The notes: generated by a model not told the origin, from the letters alone. 64,000 bases of DNA from G020348385 sp964538085 (GCA_964538085.1 CAZIDF010000004.1:124001-188000); one strand, 5' to 3'; positions 16,751 through 25,333 are shown, counted from the first letter of the stretch. Made by a program: numbers and translations.

Positions 16751-17607
16751 GTTCGCATCTTCTTCCAATAATCCGTCCGCGACAGTGTCGTCACAAGAAC
16801 GGCTGCGTGCTCCTTTGTAAGCATCCTCAATGTTCTCTCGGCTTTTTTCCTTTGTCGGAACAGGCCAAACACGGCCGAACCGCTGCCGCTCATCAAAGTC
16901 AACTCTGAACCCTGCTCCTGGATAAGATTCTTAATGGCTTTTATCTGAGGATGTGTTCGAAATACAATCTCTTCTAAATCGTTTTCCAAAAAGCCTAGAT
17001 CTCGGCTGTCTAAAAACTTGATAATTTTACTGTCTTTGTTCCGTGAAGTCAAGGTGGCTGGCACCCTCTTATACACCGACACCGTAGAGACTGAAACGGA
17101 TGGAAGAGCCAAGACACACTGGCGGAGACCCAGGTCCTCCTGCACAAAAAGATCTTCTCCTTTCCCCTGCCCCAAACACAGGCCCCCCTCGAAAAAATAA
17201 GGGACATCCGCCCCCAAAATCGCTCCTAAGTCCCGGAGGGTATCTTTTTCCAGGCCGACCTTCCAAAATTCGTTCAGCGCCAACAGGGTAATGGCGGCAT
17301 TGCTGCTTCCCCCTCCTAGCCCTTTGCCTGCCGGGATCTTTTTCGTCACATGAATTTCCACACCTTTTTGGATACCACACCGTTTTTTCAGGAGTGCGGC
17401 GGCTTTGTAAATGAGGTTGGATCCGTTCCATGGGATGGCGGTATCGTTTCCCCTCAAGATAATCGCATTCCGATCGTGGGGAAAAAAGGCCAAAAGATCG
17501 AACAGGTTCACGGTCTGGAACAACGTCCTGATCTCATGATACCCATCATCCCGTTTTCCAAGAATTTCGATGCCAAGGTTAATTTTGGCAAAGGATTTAA
17601 TGAGCAT
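16741..17607 (-). CDS. ispE: 4-diphosphocytidyl-2-C-methyl-D-erythritol kinase
   Basis: GHMP-family kinase of the MEP pathway that phosphorylates CDP-ME. The N-terminal block SFAKINLGIEILGKRDDGYHEI and the GHMP ATP-binding loop KKIPAGKGLGGGSSNAAITL (near residue 95) are both present, with GADVPYFFEGG after. The C-terminal MSGSGSAVFGLF motif is intact. Length 288 is usual. The start overlaps the upstream lipoprotein gene by 11 nt. The gene ends with its TAG inside the tRNA-Gln gene, with no room for an intervening terminator. Confidence 0.97.
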   Translation of the reverse strand: MLIKSFAKINLGIEILGKRDDGYHEIRTLFQTVNLFDLLAFFPHDRNAIILRGNDTAIPWNGSNLIYKAAALLKKRCGIQKGVEIHVTKKIPAGKGLGGGSSNAAITLLALNEFWKVGLEKDTLRDLGAILGADVPYFFEGGLCLGQGKGEDLFVQEDLGLRQCVLALPSVSVSTVSVYKRVPATLTSRNKDSKIIKFLDSRDLGFLENDLEEIVFRTHPQIKAIKNLIQEQGSELTLMSGSGSAVFGLFRQRKKAERTLRMLTKEHAAVLVTTLSRTDYWKKMRTGV

Positions 17608-18280
17608 GATTCAACAATTCTTGGATTTCCGCCCATGTTTTGGACTGATATTTTTCAACGAACTTTTTTGAAAACGCATCGGGTTTGATCGGGCGGTTCA
17701 AGTTGATGCTCAGGACTTTAACCTGTCCTGTGCTCAAAGGATGTTTGAAGACAAACAGGCGGGCAAAAGGCGTATCCTCGATAAACGATTTAACCTCAAA
17801 ACAGAGGTCAACCCTTTGCCCGGAGACAATCCGGCCTTTTTGGTCTTTTGCAAATACCCAGTCTCTCAAACCCTTTTTGCTCGCCAGGTCCTCCTGGTCC
17901 CAATTGCCGCTCAAAAGATTGATCATTTCGGCTAAATTCAACTGGAATCCCATGAATTTATCGATGATCGCCTCCTCGTGACCCTGCCAATAAACTTTCT
18001 TCGATGGGACGATAAAATAGGCCTCTCCATCATAGATGAATATTCGATAGAGGACACTCCCAATAGCTCCTGAAACATCGATCCGCCCTCGGCTGGGCAG
18101 CTGGAAAAGAAAGGAAAACTTCGATCTTGCCGTTCCCTGATCTCCAGTGATAACCAGGGAAGCATGCCCTTCGATCCGATCGATGCGGGAGGGAAGGGGA
18201 GAGAGGGAAATTGGGGGCGTTTGACAGTTGGAGAAAAATCCTATTACAAAGCAGATAACAACCGAGAGCGCTTTCTTCAC
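17597..18280 (-). CDS. LolB-like outer-membrane lipoprotein
   Basis: The likely start is GTG at 18280, with AGAGGA about six bases upstream. The product begins VKKALSVVICFVIGFFSNC, a lipoprotein signal peptide with Cys near residue 19. The rest (~208 residues) has alternating strands (FSFLFQLPSRGRIDVSG, VLYRIFIYDGEAYFIVPSK) of the LolA/LolB beta-sandwich kind. Position directly before ispE and prs matches lolB in many Gram-negatives. Sequence identity to classical LolB is not obvious by eye, so the name rests on context plus fold. The frame is open up to 18472, but that part overlaps the next gene and lacks a ribosome site. Confidence 0.7.
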   Translation of the reverse strand: MKKALSVVICFVIGFFSNCQTPPISLSPLPSRIDRIEGHASLVITGDQGTARSKFSFLFQLPSRGRIDVSGAIGSVLYRIFIYDGEAYFIVPSKKVYWQGHEEAIIDKFMGFQLNLAEMINLLSGNWDQEDLASKKGLRDWVFAKDQKGRIVSGQRVDLCFEVKSFIEDTPFARLFVFKHPLSTGQVKVLSINLNRPIKPDAFSKKFVEKYQSKTWAEIQELLNHAH

Positions 18281-18323
18281 GAAACATCCTCTCTTGCAGC
18301 CGAGTGGCGCAACAGGCAAAAGG

Positions 18324-18641
18324 TTACCGTTTTTTTCCTCTAGTTTCCTCGCGCAAATCGAATCCATAATCCTCTGTGGCAATATTTTTTCTCGAACTAA
18401 GTCCACTCCGTGGTGCCTGCTTTTGCGTGCGGAATGCCTGGGTTTGTTTTTTTCCAGGGTTGTCGAGATCAAAACCGTAGTCCATCGTATTCATCCTTCT
18501 CTGCTGCTGTTTCCTCTTGCGTAACACAGGATAAAGCGGAGATTTCAGTTTTCTTCCGAAACAGGACAACCTGGGATTGAACACCATCAAAATTATGAAC
18601 AGGGCAAGGATGACGAGGATTCCATATAAGGCTAGTTTCAT
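18324..18641 (-). CDS. Small single-pass membrane protein with two DYGFDL motifs
   Basis: A 105-residue protein I do not recognise. Residues 4-22 are a hydrophobic helix (LYGILVILALFIILMVF); the remainder is basic and Gln/Arg-rich and therefore probably cytosolic or periplasmic. The peptide DYGFDL appears twice, near residue 54 (MDYGFDLDNP) and near residue 91 (EDYGFDLREE), about 37 residues apart. It follows a strong minus-strand promoter (18680-18708) and heads the lipoprotein-ispE-tRNA-prs run. The duplicated motif suggests a short linear binding peptide. Function unknown. Confidence 0.6.
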   Translation of the reverse strand: MKLALYGILVILALFIILMVFNPRLSCFGRKLKSPLYPVLRKRKQQQRRMNTMDYGFDLDNPGKKQTQAFRTQKQAPRSGLSSRKNIATEDYGFDLREETRGKKR

Positions 18642-18679
18642 TCGATCACTCTGGGATTTTTTTTGTTTTGTTAACTTTT

Positions 18680-18708
18680 ATTATAAAACTCCCTCATGAT
18701 TTCGTCAA
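18680..18708 (-). promoter_or_regulatory. sigma70-type promoter for the small-protein/lipoprotein/ispE operon
   Basis: TTGACG and TATAAT on the minus strand are separated by exactly 17 bases. It drives the genes from 18641 downward, with a leader of about 30 bases. Likely also the transcript source for tRNA-Gln and prs. Confidence 0.75.
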
Positions 18709-18769
18709 CCAGTCTGAAAAGCAGAATCCGATACAGGAATGGATGGCCTTGGAGCAAAAAAGTGTAATA

Positions 18770-18913
18770 TTACCCCTCAGGAATTTTTTCTTCTGATTCC
18801 TCTTGAAAGTCTGGAATCTGGGACATGACATTCTCTTTGCCCATATAAAAGCCTAAATAAAAAGCTGAAGATGCAAGTATGAGGACAAACAAGGATTTAA
18901 AAATATCTTTCAT
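18770..18913 (-). CDS. Possible 47-residue membrane peptide
   Basis: A short frame begins ATG at 18913 with AAGAG eight bases upstream. The product MKDIFKSLFVLILASSAFYL has a basic start, one hydrophobic helix (residues 7-24) and an acidic tail (EESEEKIPEG). Its length and composition fit a real small membrane protein, but nothing else supports it, and the promoter for the next gene lies within 65 bases of its end. Unknown function. Confidence 0.45.
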   Translation of the reverse strand: MKDIFKSLFVLILASSAFYLGFYMGKENVMSQIPDFQEESEEKIPEG

Positions 18914-18960
18914 GGCTACTCTTTTTAATTTTTATCCAAACGCCGATAAAAGTCAACCCA

Positions 18961-18989
18961 TTGATTTTTCCCTTTTTTCAGCGTATATT
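18961..18989 (+). promoter_or_regulatory. sigma70-type promoter for the MEMO-AMMECR1 gene
   Basis: TTGATT and TATATT separated by 17 bases, 21 bases before the ATG at 19011. It faces away from the minus-strand genes. Confidence 0.6.
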
Positions 18990-19010
18990 TTCGTTGGGCA
19001 ATAAAAAAAT

Positions 19011-20450
19011 ATGTCTATTCGTGAGAGGAGAAAAATCACAGCAACAGTCCTGCTTTTTTTGTTTATTGCCTCATTCTCTTGGTCCCAAGATGTGCGGAAG
19101 GCTCAACTGGCTGGATCATGGTACCCAAAAGATCCAGAGGCCCTATCGAGGCTCCTCGACCACTTCTTCAAAAATGCACAAAACAAGTCTTCGCCATCCG
19201 GGGACACGCTGGCCATAATCGTTCCGCATGCGGGTTACGCTTTTTCCGGTCAAGTGGCAGCCTATGCTTACAAGTGGATACAAAACAAAGATTATGAAAC
19301 TGTCGTTATTCTCTCGCCTTCCCACCGATTCGGATTCAAAGGATGCTCCATCTACCCAAAGGGTGGGTATGAAACTCCTCTGGGTGTCGCAAGGGTAGAT
19401 GCCTTCCTCGCCGCTGAAATAGGAAAGGCGACCGGATTCGGTTACATCTCTCAAGCACACCAGGCCGAACATGCCATAGAAATCCAAGTTCCTTTTGTGC
19501 AAAAGGCCCTTCCCCAAGCAAAAATCGTGCCCATCGTGATGGGGATACCGGATGAAGCCACTGTTCTCCGTCTTGCAGAAGGACTAAAAACAGCTCTCGC
19601 CGGAAAAAAAGCCCTCATCATAGCCTCGACCGACCTTTCCCATTTCTTGAGCAAAACAGAAGCCAACAAAACAGATGAGAACACGATCTCTTTGATCCAA
19701 GATTTTAAAACGAACGAACTCATCAGGAAATGCGAGGCTGGAGAAAACCTGATGTGCGGAGGAGGGCCGGTTGTGGCAACCCTTCTGTATGGGAAGGACA
19801 AGGCCAGTGTCGAGATCTTGCACTATGCAGATTCTTCCAAGGTAAGCCAGGATGAATCCAGCGTGGTCGGCTATCTTGCCGCTGCTCTCGTAGCCAAGGA
19901 TACCTCTCAAGAATTTCATCTGTCCGAACCGGAAAAAAAGGAACTTTTGCAGCTGGCATATTCCACCATCGATCTTTATGTTCGAGAAAACAAAGTGCCG
20001 GAATATTTTCCCCAAAGCGCCAATTTATCAAAGAAATGCGGGGCGTTCGTCACCATCAATGAAAAGGGGAAACTGCGGGGATGCATCGGTTTCATCGAAC
20101 CCGTCTTGCCGCTTCACCAAGCCGTGATACAGGCCAGCATCTATGCCGCCTGCCGGGATACCCGCTTCCTTCCAGTTACCAGCGATGAACTGGATGATCT
20201 GGAAGTAGAAATATCTGTGCTTACCCCCTTGAGAAAGATCCTGAATCCACAAACTGTCATGCCCGGCAAGCACGGTCTCGTGATCGCCAAAGACGGAAAA
20301 CGAGGGCTTCTCCTACCCCAAGTCGCGATCGAGCATAACTGGACTCGAGAAACTTTTTTAGAAAGAACGTGCATCAAAGCCGGCCTGCCAAAAAACGCCT
20401 GGAGATCGGGTGCCGACATATATGTGTTCGAAGCTATCGTTTTTCATTAA
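19011..20450 (+). CDS. Exported MEMO-AMMECR1 fusion protein
   Basis: Residues 1-26 look like a Sec signal peptide: basic RERRKI, then hydrophobic TVLLFLFIASFSWSQ. Residues ~30-290 form a MEMO domain (RKAQLAGSWYPKDPEAL; IIVPHAGYAFSG with the metal His; VVILSPSHRFG; HAIEIQVPF; IIASTDLSHF). From ~residue 310 an AMMECR1 domain follows (GAFVTINEKGKLRGCIGF; QASIYAACRDTRF; LEVEISVLTPL). In many anaerobes these are parts A and B of the AmmeMemoRadiSam system, usually cytoplasmic. The radical SAM partner is not next door. Biochemical role unproven in bacteria; the fusion and the signal peptide are the notable points. Confidence 0.9.
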   Translation: MSIRERRKITATVLLFLFIASFSWSQDVRKAQLAGSWYPKDPEALSRLLDHFFKNAQNKSSPSGDTLAIIVPHAGYAFSGQVAAYAYKWIQNKDYETVVILSPSHRFGFKGCSIYPKGGYETPLGVARVDAFLAAEIGKATGFGYISQAHQAEHAIEIQVPFVQKALPQAKIVPIVMGIPDEATVLRLAEGLKTALAGKKALIIASTDLSHFLSKTEANKTDENTISLIQDFKTNELIRKCEAGENLMCGGGPVVATLLYGKDKASVEILHYADSSKVSQDESSVVGYLAAALVAKDTSQEFHLSEPEKKELLQLAYSTIDLYVRENKVPEYFPQSANLSKKCGAFVTINEKGKLRGCIGFIEPVLPLHQAVIQASIYAACRDTRFLPVTSDELDDLEVEISVLTPLRKILNPQTVMPGKHGLVIAKDGKRGLLLPQVAIEHNWTRETFLERTCIKAGLPKNAWRSGADIYVFEAIVFH

Positions 20451-20595
20451 ACTCACTTTCTCCTTTCCCCATTTTAATCAATGTTGGTTTCCTTTTTTCA
20501 TTTGAAGCTCTTGTTTTGTCCAAAGAAGTCAGGCAAGTTGAAGAGGACGGCATTACGAAGCAGGTCTTCCTCTTTTTATCTCATGATAAGTCTGG

Positions 20596-20625
20596 TATAA
20601 TGAATTTTTCCATTTTGAGGAGACA
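20596..20625 (+). promoter_or_regulatory. -10 element and ribosome site before the FmdB-type gene
   Basis: A perfect TATAAT at 20596-20601 lies 24 bases before the ATG at 20626, with GAGGAG just upstream of the start. The -35 at the expected distance is weak (TTTTTA). Confidence 0.5.
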
Positions 20626-20910
20626 ATGCCTTTATATGAATACAAATGCACAAAATGCGGATCCGTTTTCGAGATCATGCAAAAGGTCAACGACCCTCCA
20701 TTGAAGAAATGCATCCACTGCCAGGGTTTAGTAAAAAAATTGATCTCGCCCTCTGCACTCCAGTTTAAAGGAAGCGGCTGGTATGTCACCGATTATGCCC
20801 CGAAGGGAAAACAAACCCCCAAACTCAAAGACAAAGACACGGCAAAAAAAGACCCGGGCCCATCCACGGAAAAGAAATGCCCGGATTCCTCTTCTACCGA
20901 AAAAAAATAA
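20626..20910 (+). CDS. FmdB/CxxC-type zinc-ribbon protein
   Basis: A 94-residue protein. The N-terminus MPLYEYKCTKCGSVFE and the second knuckle LKKCIHCQG form the two-CxxC putative regulatory-protein domain of the FmdB family. The family's conserved FKGSGWYVTDYA follows. The last ~35 residues are a Lys/Asp/Pro-rich low-complexity tail. FmdB-like proteins are small cytosolic zinc proteins; the founding member regulates formamidase in a methylotroph, but function elsewhere is unknown. It follows the MEMO gene and precedes a fold-back repeat. Confidence 0.85.
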   Translation: MPLYEYKCTKCGSVFEIMQKVNDPPLKKCIHCQGLVKKLISPSALQFKGSGWYVTDYAPKGKQTPKLKDKDTAKKDPGPSTEKKCPDSSSTEKK

Positions 20911-20939
20911 CGATTCACGTCTACACAAACGCAAATCCC

Positions 20940-21286
20940 TAGTTTTTGGAAATATCTCTATTTCGGCGATATCAAAAAATTTAAAATCAGCATATGGGGA
21001 TAGTTGAAGCGACCATTGAAGATTTAGCCAATACGATCCGGTCTTTGAGGGAATCTGGCTAAGACAGACGGCGATGTTGTATTGAGCACGACGTTGCTAA
21101 AGGATTAGAGCCTTGAGGCAAGAAAGGGAACAGATGCCAGAGTAGAAAAGCTTGGGTGTTAACATGCGCAGTTCGTCGCCGCCGAGAAGAGCGGCGAGTA
21201 ATGGCGTTAAAAATCTACACGGAAGCAAAAACCATCCCCATATGCCCCATTTATCACGGAAATAGAGATGCCCACATAGATTTTTG
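20940..21286. repeat. Fold-back (MITE-like) repeat element, about 340 bp
   Basis: Arms match in inverted orientation: ATCTCTATTTC near 20950 against GAAATAGAGAT at 21260-21270, and CATATGGGGA at 20991-21000 against TCCCCATATG at 21235-21244. A GC-rich hairpin, GCCGC-CGAGAAGA-GCGGC, lies at about 21177-21195. Flanks TAGTTTTTG (20940) and TAGATTTTTG (21277) resemble a target duplication. The right end TTATCACGGAAATAGAGATG resembles the end of the element at 46.1-46.3 kb. No credible gene is inside; short frames at 20995 and 21202 are probably chance. Non-coding stretch of about 400 bp. Confidence 0.55.
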
Positions 21287-21319
21287 ACAAGTTTTTCGTT
21301 AGCGAATACAATGGATTCC

Positions 21320-22321
21320 ATGAAAATCGTGGTTCGCGCGCCCAATTGGGTTGGGGATTCCATCATGGCCCTTCCTGCGATGAACACGCTAAGACAAAAT
21401 TTTCCGGAGGCGGAAATCTGGGTTGCAGCCCAAGCTTGGGTCAAAGATCTTTTTTTGATGAGCAAGATGTTTGCAGGCGTCCTTCCCCTCCCCAAACACA
21501 CCAGCCTCAAAACTGCCCGGGATTCGGCCAAGAGCCTTCGCGCTCTTCATTTTGACCTGGGCATTCTTTTCACGAACTCCTTTGCGTCGGCCTTTGTGTT
21601 CCTCTTGGCAAAGGTACCCCAGAGGTGGGGATACAGAAAAGAGGGGCGCGGACTGCTTCTGACAAAAGGAATACCCGTTCCTCTGGAAAAAAACCGAGGT
21701 CACCAGATCCGCTACTACCTCGACCTTCTCTATAGCCTGGGATTGAAAGAATTTCCGGGGGAATTCACTCTGAACATCGACCCCCAGGAAAAGGCCAGGG
21801 CGGCAGAGTGGCTAAAATCCCGGAATATTCAAGAAGGAAAACCCCTTATCATTCTCAACCCAGGCGCCTATTATGGAAGCGCCAAAAGATGGCCGCCTGA
21901 TAGATATGCAAAATTGGCGTCCCTCTTCCAACAAAAAAATCATGCACAGGTTTTGATCGTTGGCTCCGCAGATGAAGCCCCGTTGGCCGAGACCATCTCT
22001 TCCCTCATGAAAGCCCCCCCCCATATCTTGACCGGGAAAACAAGCCTTTCCGAACTCGCCGCTATCTTGAGCTTAGCGGATCTTTTTATCACCAACGATT
22101 CAGGACCGATGCATTTGGCAAATGTCCTGAAGATACCCATGGTCGCTCTCTTCGGCCCGACCGAACCGTCCAGAACAGGTCCATTTCAGCCTCCGGCTAA
22201 AGTGATCCACAAAGGAGCCCCTTGCTGGCCTTGTTCCTACAGGGAGTGTCCGTTCGATCATCGGTGCATGTCGAATATTTCTCCCGAAGAAGTTTTCCAA
22301 GAGGGGTTGAGGTTATTATGA
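21320..22321 (+). CDS. waaF: Glycosyltransferase family 9, LPS heptosyltransferase (WaaF-like)
   Basis: Adds heptose to the LPS inner core. The N-terminus KIVVRAPNWVGDSIMALPAM and the C-terminal ADP-heptose site LFITNDSGPMHLANVLKIP, then ALFGPTEPSRTGPF, are clear GT9 signatures, with LNPGAYYGSAKRWPPDRY between. Start is uncertain: ATG at 21320 gives the family N-terminus, ATG at 21311 and TTG at 21284 are possible, and none has a good ribosome site. It is followed by gmhB with overlapping stop and start, so the pair makes and transfers heptose. Heptosyltransferase I or III are alternatives. Confidence 0.88.
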   Translation: MKIVVRAPNWVGDSIMALPAMNTLRQNFPEAEIWVAAQAWVKDLFLMSKMFAGVLPLPKHTSLKTARDSAKSLRALHFDLGILFTNSFASAFVFLLAKVPQRWGYRKEGRGLLLTKGIPVPLEKNRGHQIRYYLDLLYSLGLKEFPGEFTLNIDPQEKARAAEWLKSRNIQEGKPLIILNPGAYYGSAKRWPPDRYAKLASLFQQKNHAQVLIVGSADEAPLAETISSLMKAPPHILTGKTSLSELAAILSLADLFITNDSGPMHLANVLKIPMVALFGPTEPSRTGPFQPPAKVIHKGAPCWPCSYRECPFDHRCMSNISPEEVFQEGLRLL

Positions 22322-22902
22322 TGAAAAAACGGGCTGTTTTTCTCGACAGAGACGGAACCATCAACCGAGATGTGGGCTATCCTAACTCCTACAGCATGAT
22401 AGAAATTTATCCTTACAGCTTCGAGGCCGTCCGCAAAATAAAGGAGGCCGGATTTCTCGCCGTTATCGTGACCAACCAAGCCGGCATCGGGAAAGGATTC
22501 ATCGAAGAAAAAAACCTTCACGATATTCATCGAAAGCTTCGCCTCGATTTTGCGAAAAAAAAGGCGGTCTTCGATGGGATTTATTATTGTCCTCATTATG
22601 AACTATCTGAAATTCCCCAATATAGAGGCGCCTGCTCCTGTCGGAAGCCCAACCCAGGAATGGCCCAGCAAGCGGCCCGCGACCTCAATATCGACACCAA
22701 AAGATCCTACATGATCGGAGATAAAGCAGAAGACATTCTTTTGGGACTGAACATCCAGGCTACTCCCATTCTCTTGCTGACAGGCTATGGCCAAAAATCT
22801 CTCTCTCGGCTCAAAAAACAGAAGGTCGAGCCGGCTTTCGTCGCCGAAACACTGAAAGAAGCGGTCGAATGGATCCTCGAAAGGGAACAGTCCATACTCT
22901 AA
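22318..22902 (+). CDS. gmhB: D-glycero-beta-D-manno-heptose 1,7-bisphosphate 7-phosphatase
   Basis: HAD-superfamily phosphatase of the ADP-heptose pathway. Motif I is VFLDRDGTINRDVGYPNSY (DxDxT nucleophile), motif II is VIVTNQAGIGKGFI and motif IV is YMIGDKAEDILLG. The zinc-binding loop CPHYELSEI and GACSCRKPNPGM is present, characteristic of GmhB and HisB-N. The start ATGATG at 22318 overlaps the waaF stop. Length 194. Histidinol phosphatase is the main alternative, but the neighbour waaF favours heptose. Confidence 0.9.
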   Translation: MMKKRAVFLDRDGTINRDVGYPNSYSMIEIYPYSFEAVRKIKEAGFLAVIVTNQAGIGKGFIEEKNLHDIHRKLRLDFAKKKAVFDGIYYCPHYELSEIPQYRGACSCRKPNPGMAQQAARDLNIDTKRSYMIGDKAEDILLGLNIQATPILLLTGYGQKSLSRLKKQKVEPAFVAETLKEAVEWILEREQSIL

Positions 22903-22921
22903 AATAATACACGATAATCAA

Positions 22922-25078
22922 ATGATCAGATTCGACGATATCTTGGAAAAGGTTTCATCTCTCTATTCAGAAAAAGACATCATCCTCCTGAAAAAGGCAT
23001 ATGTTTTTGCAGCGAGGGCACACAAAGGCCAGATTCGTCGGTCTGGAGAGCCTTATCTCAGCCATCCCCTTGAAGTGGCCCGGATGCTTTCAGAGATGAA
23101 GCTCGATTGTATCACTCTGGCCGCAGGGCTGTTGCATGATGTGCTTGAAGACACGGACGTGACCGCCGATGACCTGAAAAAAAACTTCGGGAAAGAAATA
23201 GCCTATCTTGTCGAGGGAGTCACGAAGATAAGCCGCGTTCAAGAATCCTCCCCGGAAACCAGGCAGGCTGAAAGCATACGAAAAATCATCCTGGCAATGA
23301 CAGACGACCTGCGTGTGATCTTCATCAAACTGGCTGACCGGGTTCACAACCTGCAAACTTTGAAGTTTCTCCCTGATAATAAACAAAAGCTGATCGCTCT
23401 TGAGACCTTGGAGATTTATGTTCCGATCGCGAACAGATTGGGAATGGGGAGGATGAAAGCAGAGCTGGAAGATCTCTCATTCAGGTATGTAGCCCCAGAG
23501 GAATATTTCAAGATGGCATCTCTGGTGGCTCCGAGGAAAAAGAAGGCAGAAAAAGAGATCAAAAAAATAAAAAAAACTCTCGAATCCCTGATGAAAGAAA
23601 ACAAAATCCCTGTTGAGATTTTTGCGCGCATAAAACGCCTTTACAGTGTCTACAACAAGATGAAACACCAAAATATCGATTTCGATCAGGTCTACGATTT
23701 CATGGCCATCCGCATCATCGCGGACTCGGTAAAAAATTGTTACGCTGCCCTCGGTATCATCCACCAAAAATGGCCACATTTTCCCCACCGGTTCCGCGAT
23801 CTCATATCCATGCCAAAGCCCAATCTCTACCAAGCCCTCCACACCACCATCATCACCGAAAACAAACAGACCGTCGAAATCCAGGTTCGCACGCAATCCA
23901 TGCATAACATGGCTGAAAACGGGATTTCAGCGCACTGGAAATACAAAGAAAAATCACCTCGCGCCATCATGAAAGAGGACGCCCGGCTTCACTGGCTGCG
24001 CGAAACGGTCGAGTTGTACAAAGAACAAAAGAATCCGAAGGAATTCTTGAAAAACCTAAAAATCGACCTGATTCCAGAAGAAATTTATGTTTTCACTCCC
24101 AAAGGAAAAGTTGTCTCTCTTCCATCAGGGGCTTCGGTTTTGGATTTCGCTTTTAAAATTCACTCCGAAATCGGACTTCAAGCTAAAGAAGCGATCGTCA
24201 ACGGAAAAAAGACACCGCTACAAACGCCCTTGAAAACAGGGGATATCGTCGAGATTCGCACATCCCCAGAAAAGAGGCCCCGTAGAGACTGGTTGAGCAA
24301 GGCCTCGACCTCAACGGCCAGGCATCACATCAAACACTGGTTCAAGCAACAGGACAAGAAAAAAAACAAAGATCTGGGCAAAAAACTCTGGGAGAAAAAG
24401 ATCAAAGAATACAAATTGCCGGCCCCATCAATCAAAAAGGAAAAGCTCCTGAAAAGGCTTTCGGAGAAAACACCTTACCGGGTTCCTGACATCGCCGCTT
24501 TTTATCTTCTGATAGGTTCGGGAAAAGTGATCCTCAACAAAAAGTTTATGGAAAAACTTTTCCAAGAAAAAAAATTAGAGGATAGAAGGGAAAGCATTTT
24601 GGATAAAGTGGTCGCCAAAGTTGCAAAAAAACCCAAGCCGTTGATCGAAGTTAAGGAGGCTGATGAAGCCACGATCAACCTCGCCAAATGTTGTGCCCCT
24701 ATCCGTGGCGAACCTATCATCGGCTACATCACCTCAGGAAAGGGAGTGACTGTGCACGCCCAAAGGTGTCCTTTGATAAAAAAGGAAACCCTCGATCTCC
24801 AGCGGATCGTGGACGCCTCCTGGTCTTCCTCCTCTGCGGAAGGTTCATACCAAGCCAAGATCCTGGTAAAAAGCCACGATTCTCCCGGCGTTTTAGCGCA
24901 GCTCACGACCGCCATCGCTGAACAGGGAGGAAATATCACCAAGGCTCAGGTCGACACTTATGCGGACCAAAAGGCACAAATAAAACTGACCATCATCATT
25001 CAAGATATCAAACACCTCGAAAAAATCATTAAAAAAATCTTAGGAATTAAAGAGGTTTCTTTTGTCGAAAGAGTCTAA
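22922..25078 (+). CDS. relA: Bifunctional (p)ppGpp synthetase/hydrolase (RelA/SpoT, Rel type)
   Basis: Long stringent-response enzyme, 718 residues. HD hydrolase: RRSGEPYLSHPLEVARML (near residue 40), LLHDVLEDT and KLADRVHNLQTL. Synthetase: RIKRLYSVYNKMKHQN and KPNLYQALHTTI. Then TGS (EIYVFTPKGKVVSLPSGASV), a cysteine-containing zinc-finger-like region (KCCAPIRGEPIIGYI) and a C-terminal ACT domain. HD residues are intact, so both activities are likely. It follows gmhB by 20 nt and ends 4 nt into the opposite-strand rpmB, so the two mRNAs overlap at their 3' ends. Confidence 0.96.
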   Translation: MIRFDDILEKVSSLYSEKDIILLKKAYVFAARAHKGQIRRSGEPYLSHPLEVARMLSEMKLDCITLAAGLLHDVLEDTDVTADDLKKNFGKEIAYLVEGVTKISRVQESSPETRQAESIRKIILAMTDDLRVIFIKLADRVHNLQTLKFLPDNKQKLIALETLEIYVPIANRLGMGRMKAELEDLSFRYVAPEEYFKMASLVAPRKKKAEKEIKKIKKTLESLMKENKIPVEIFARIKRLYSVYNKMKHQNIDFDQVYDFMAIRIIADSVKNCYAALGIIHQKWPHFPHRFRDLISMPKPNLYQALHTTIITENKQTVEIQVRTQSMHNMAENGISAHWKYKEKSPRAIMKEDARLHWLRETVELYKEQKNPKEFLKNLKIDLIPEEIYVFTPKGKVVSLPSGASVLDFAFKIHSEIGLQAKEAIVNGKKTPLQTPLKTGDIVEIRTSPEKRPRRDWLSKASTSTARHHIKHWFKQQDKKKNKDLGKKLWEKKIKEYKLPAPSIKKEKLLKRLSEKTPYRVPDIAAFYLLIGSGKVILNKKFMEKLFQEKKLEDRRESILDKVVAKVAKKPKPLIEVKEADEATINLAKCCAPIRGEPIIGYITSGKGVTVHAQRCPLIKKETLDLQRIVDASWSSSSAEGSYQAKILVKSHDSPGVLAQLTTAIAEQGGNITKAQVDTYADQKAQIKLTIIIQDIKHLEKIIKKILGIKEVSFVERV

Positions 25079-25266
25079 GCAGCCTTTGTGACCTTCCCGG
25101 TTCGAAGGCATCTTGTGCAAACCCATATGCGTTTTATTCCTGCTGGCGTTTTGGCTTTGACCTTTTGTAAGTTTGGCTTCCATTGCTTTTTGGACGCTTT
25201 ATGTGAATGACTAATGCTTTGCCCGAAGACGGGGCTCTTTCCACAGATCTCACACGTTTTTGCCAT
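25075..25266 (-). CDS. rpmB: 50S ribosomal protein L28
   Basis: bL28, 63 residues. CEICGKSPVFGQSISHSHKASKKQWKP and VCTRCLRTGKVTKA are typical (split motif: CxxC twice, a zinc-binding form). Single gene, convergent with relA, with a 4-nt tail overlap. Promoter at 25305-25333. Confidence 0.97.
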   Translation of the reverse strand: MAKTCEICGKSPVFGQSISHSHKASKKQWKPNLQKVKAKTPAGIKRIWVCTRCLRTGKVTKAA

Positions 25267-25304
25267 TTTTCGTTCTCTACCGTTGGTAATTTAAGAAAAA
25301 AGTA

Positions 25305-25333
25305 TTTATACCATAATTGGGATCAAAAACCAA
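25305..25333 (-). promoter_or_regulatory. sigma70-type promoter for rpmB
   Basis: On the minus strand TTGGTT and TATAAA are separated by 17 bases, about 40 bases before the rpmB start. Confidence 0.5.

Noticed and set aside
20995..21063. 22-codon frame starting ATGGGGATAG inside the repeat
   Set aside because: Its first bases are part of the inverted arm, it has no ribosome site and no recognisable product.
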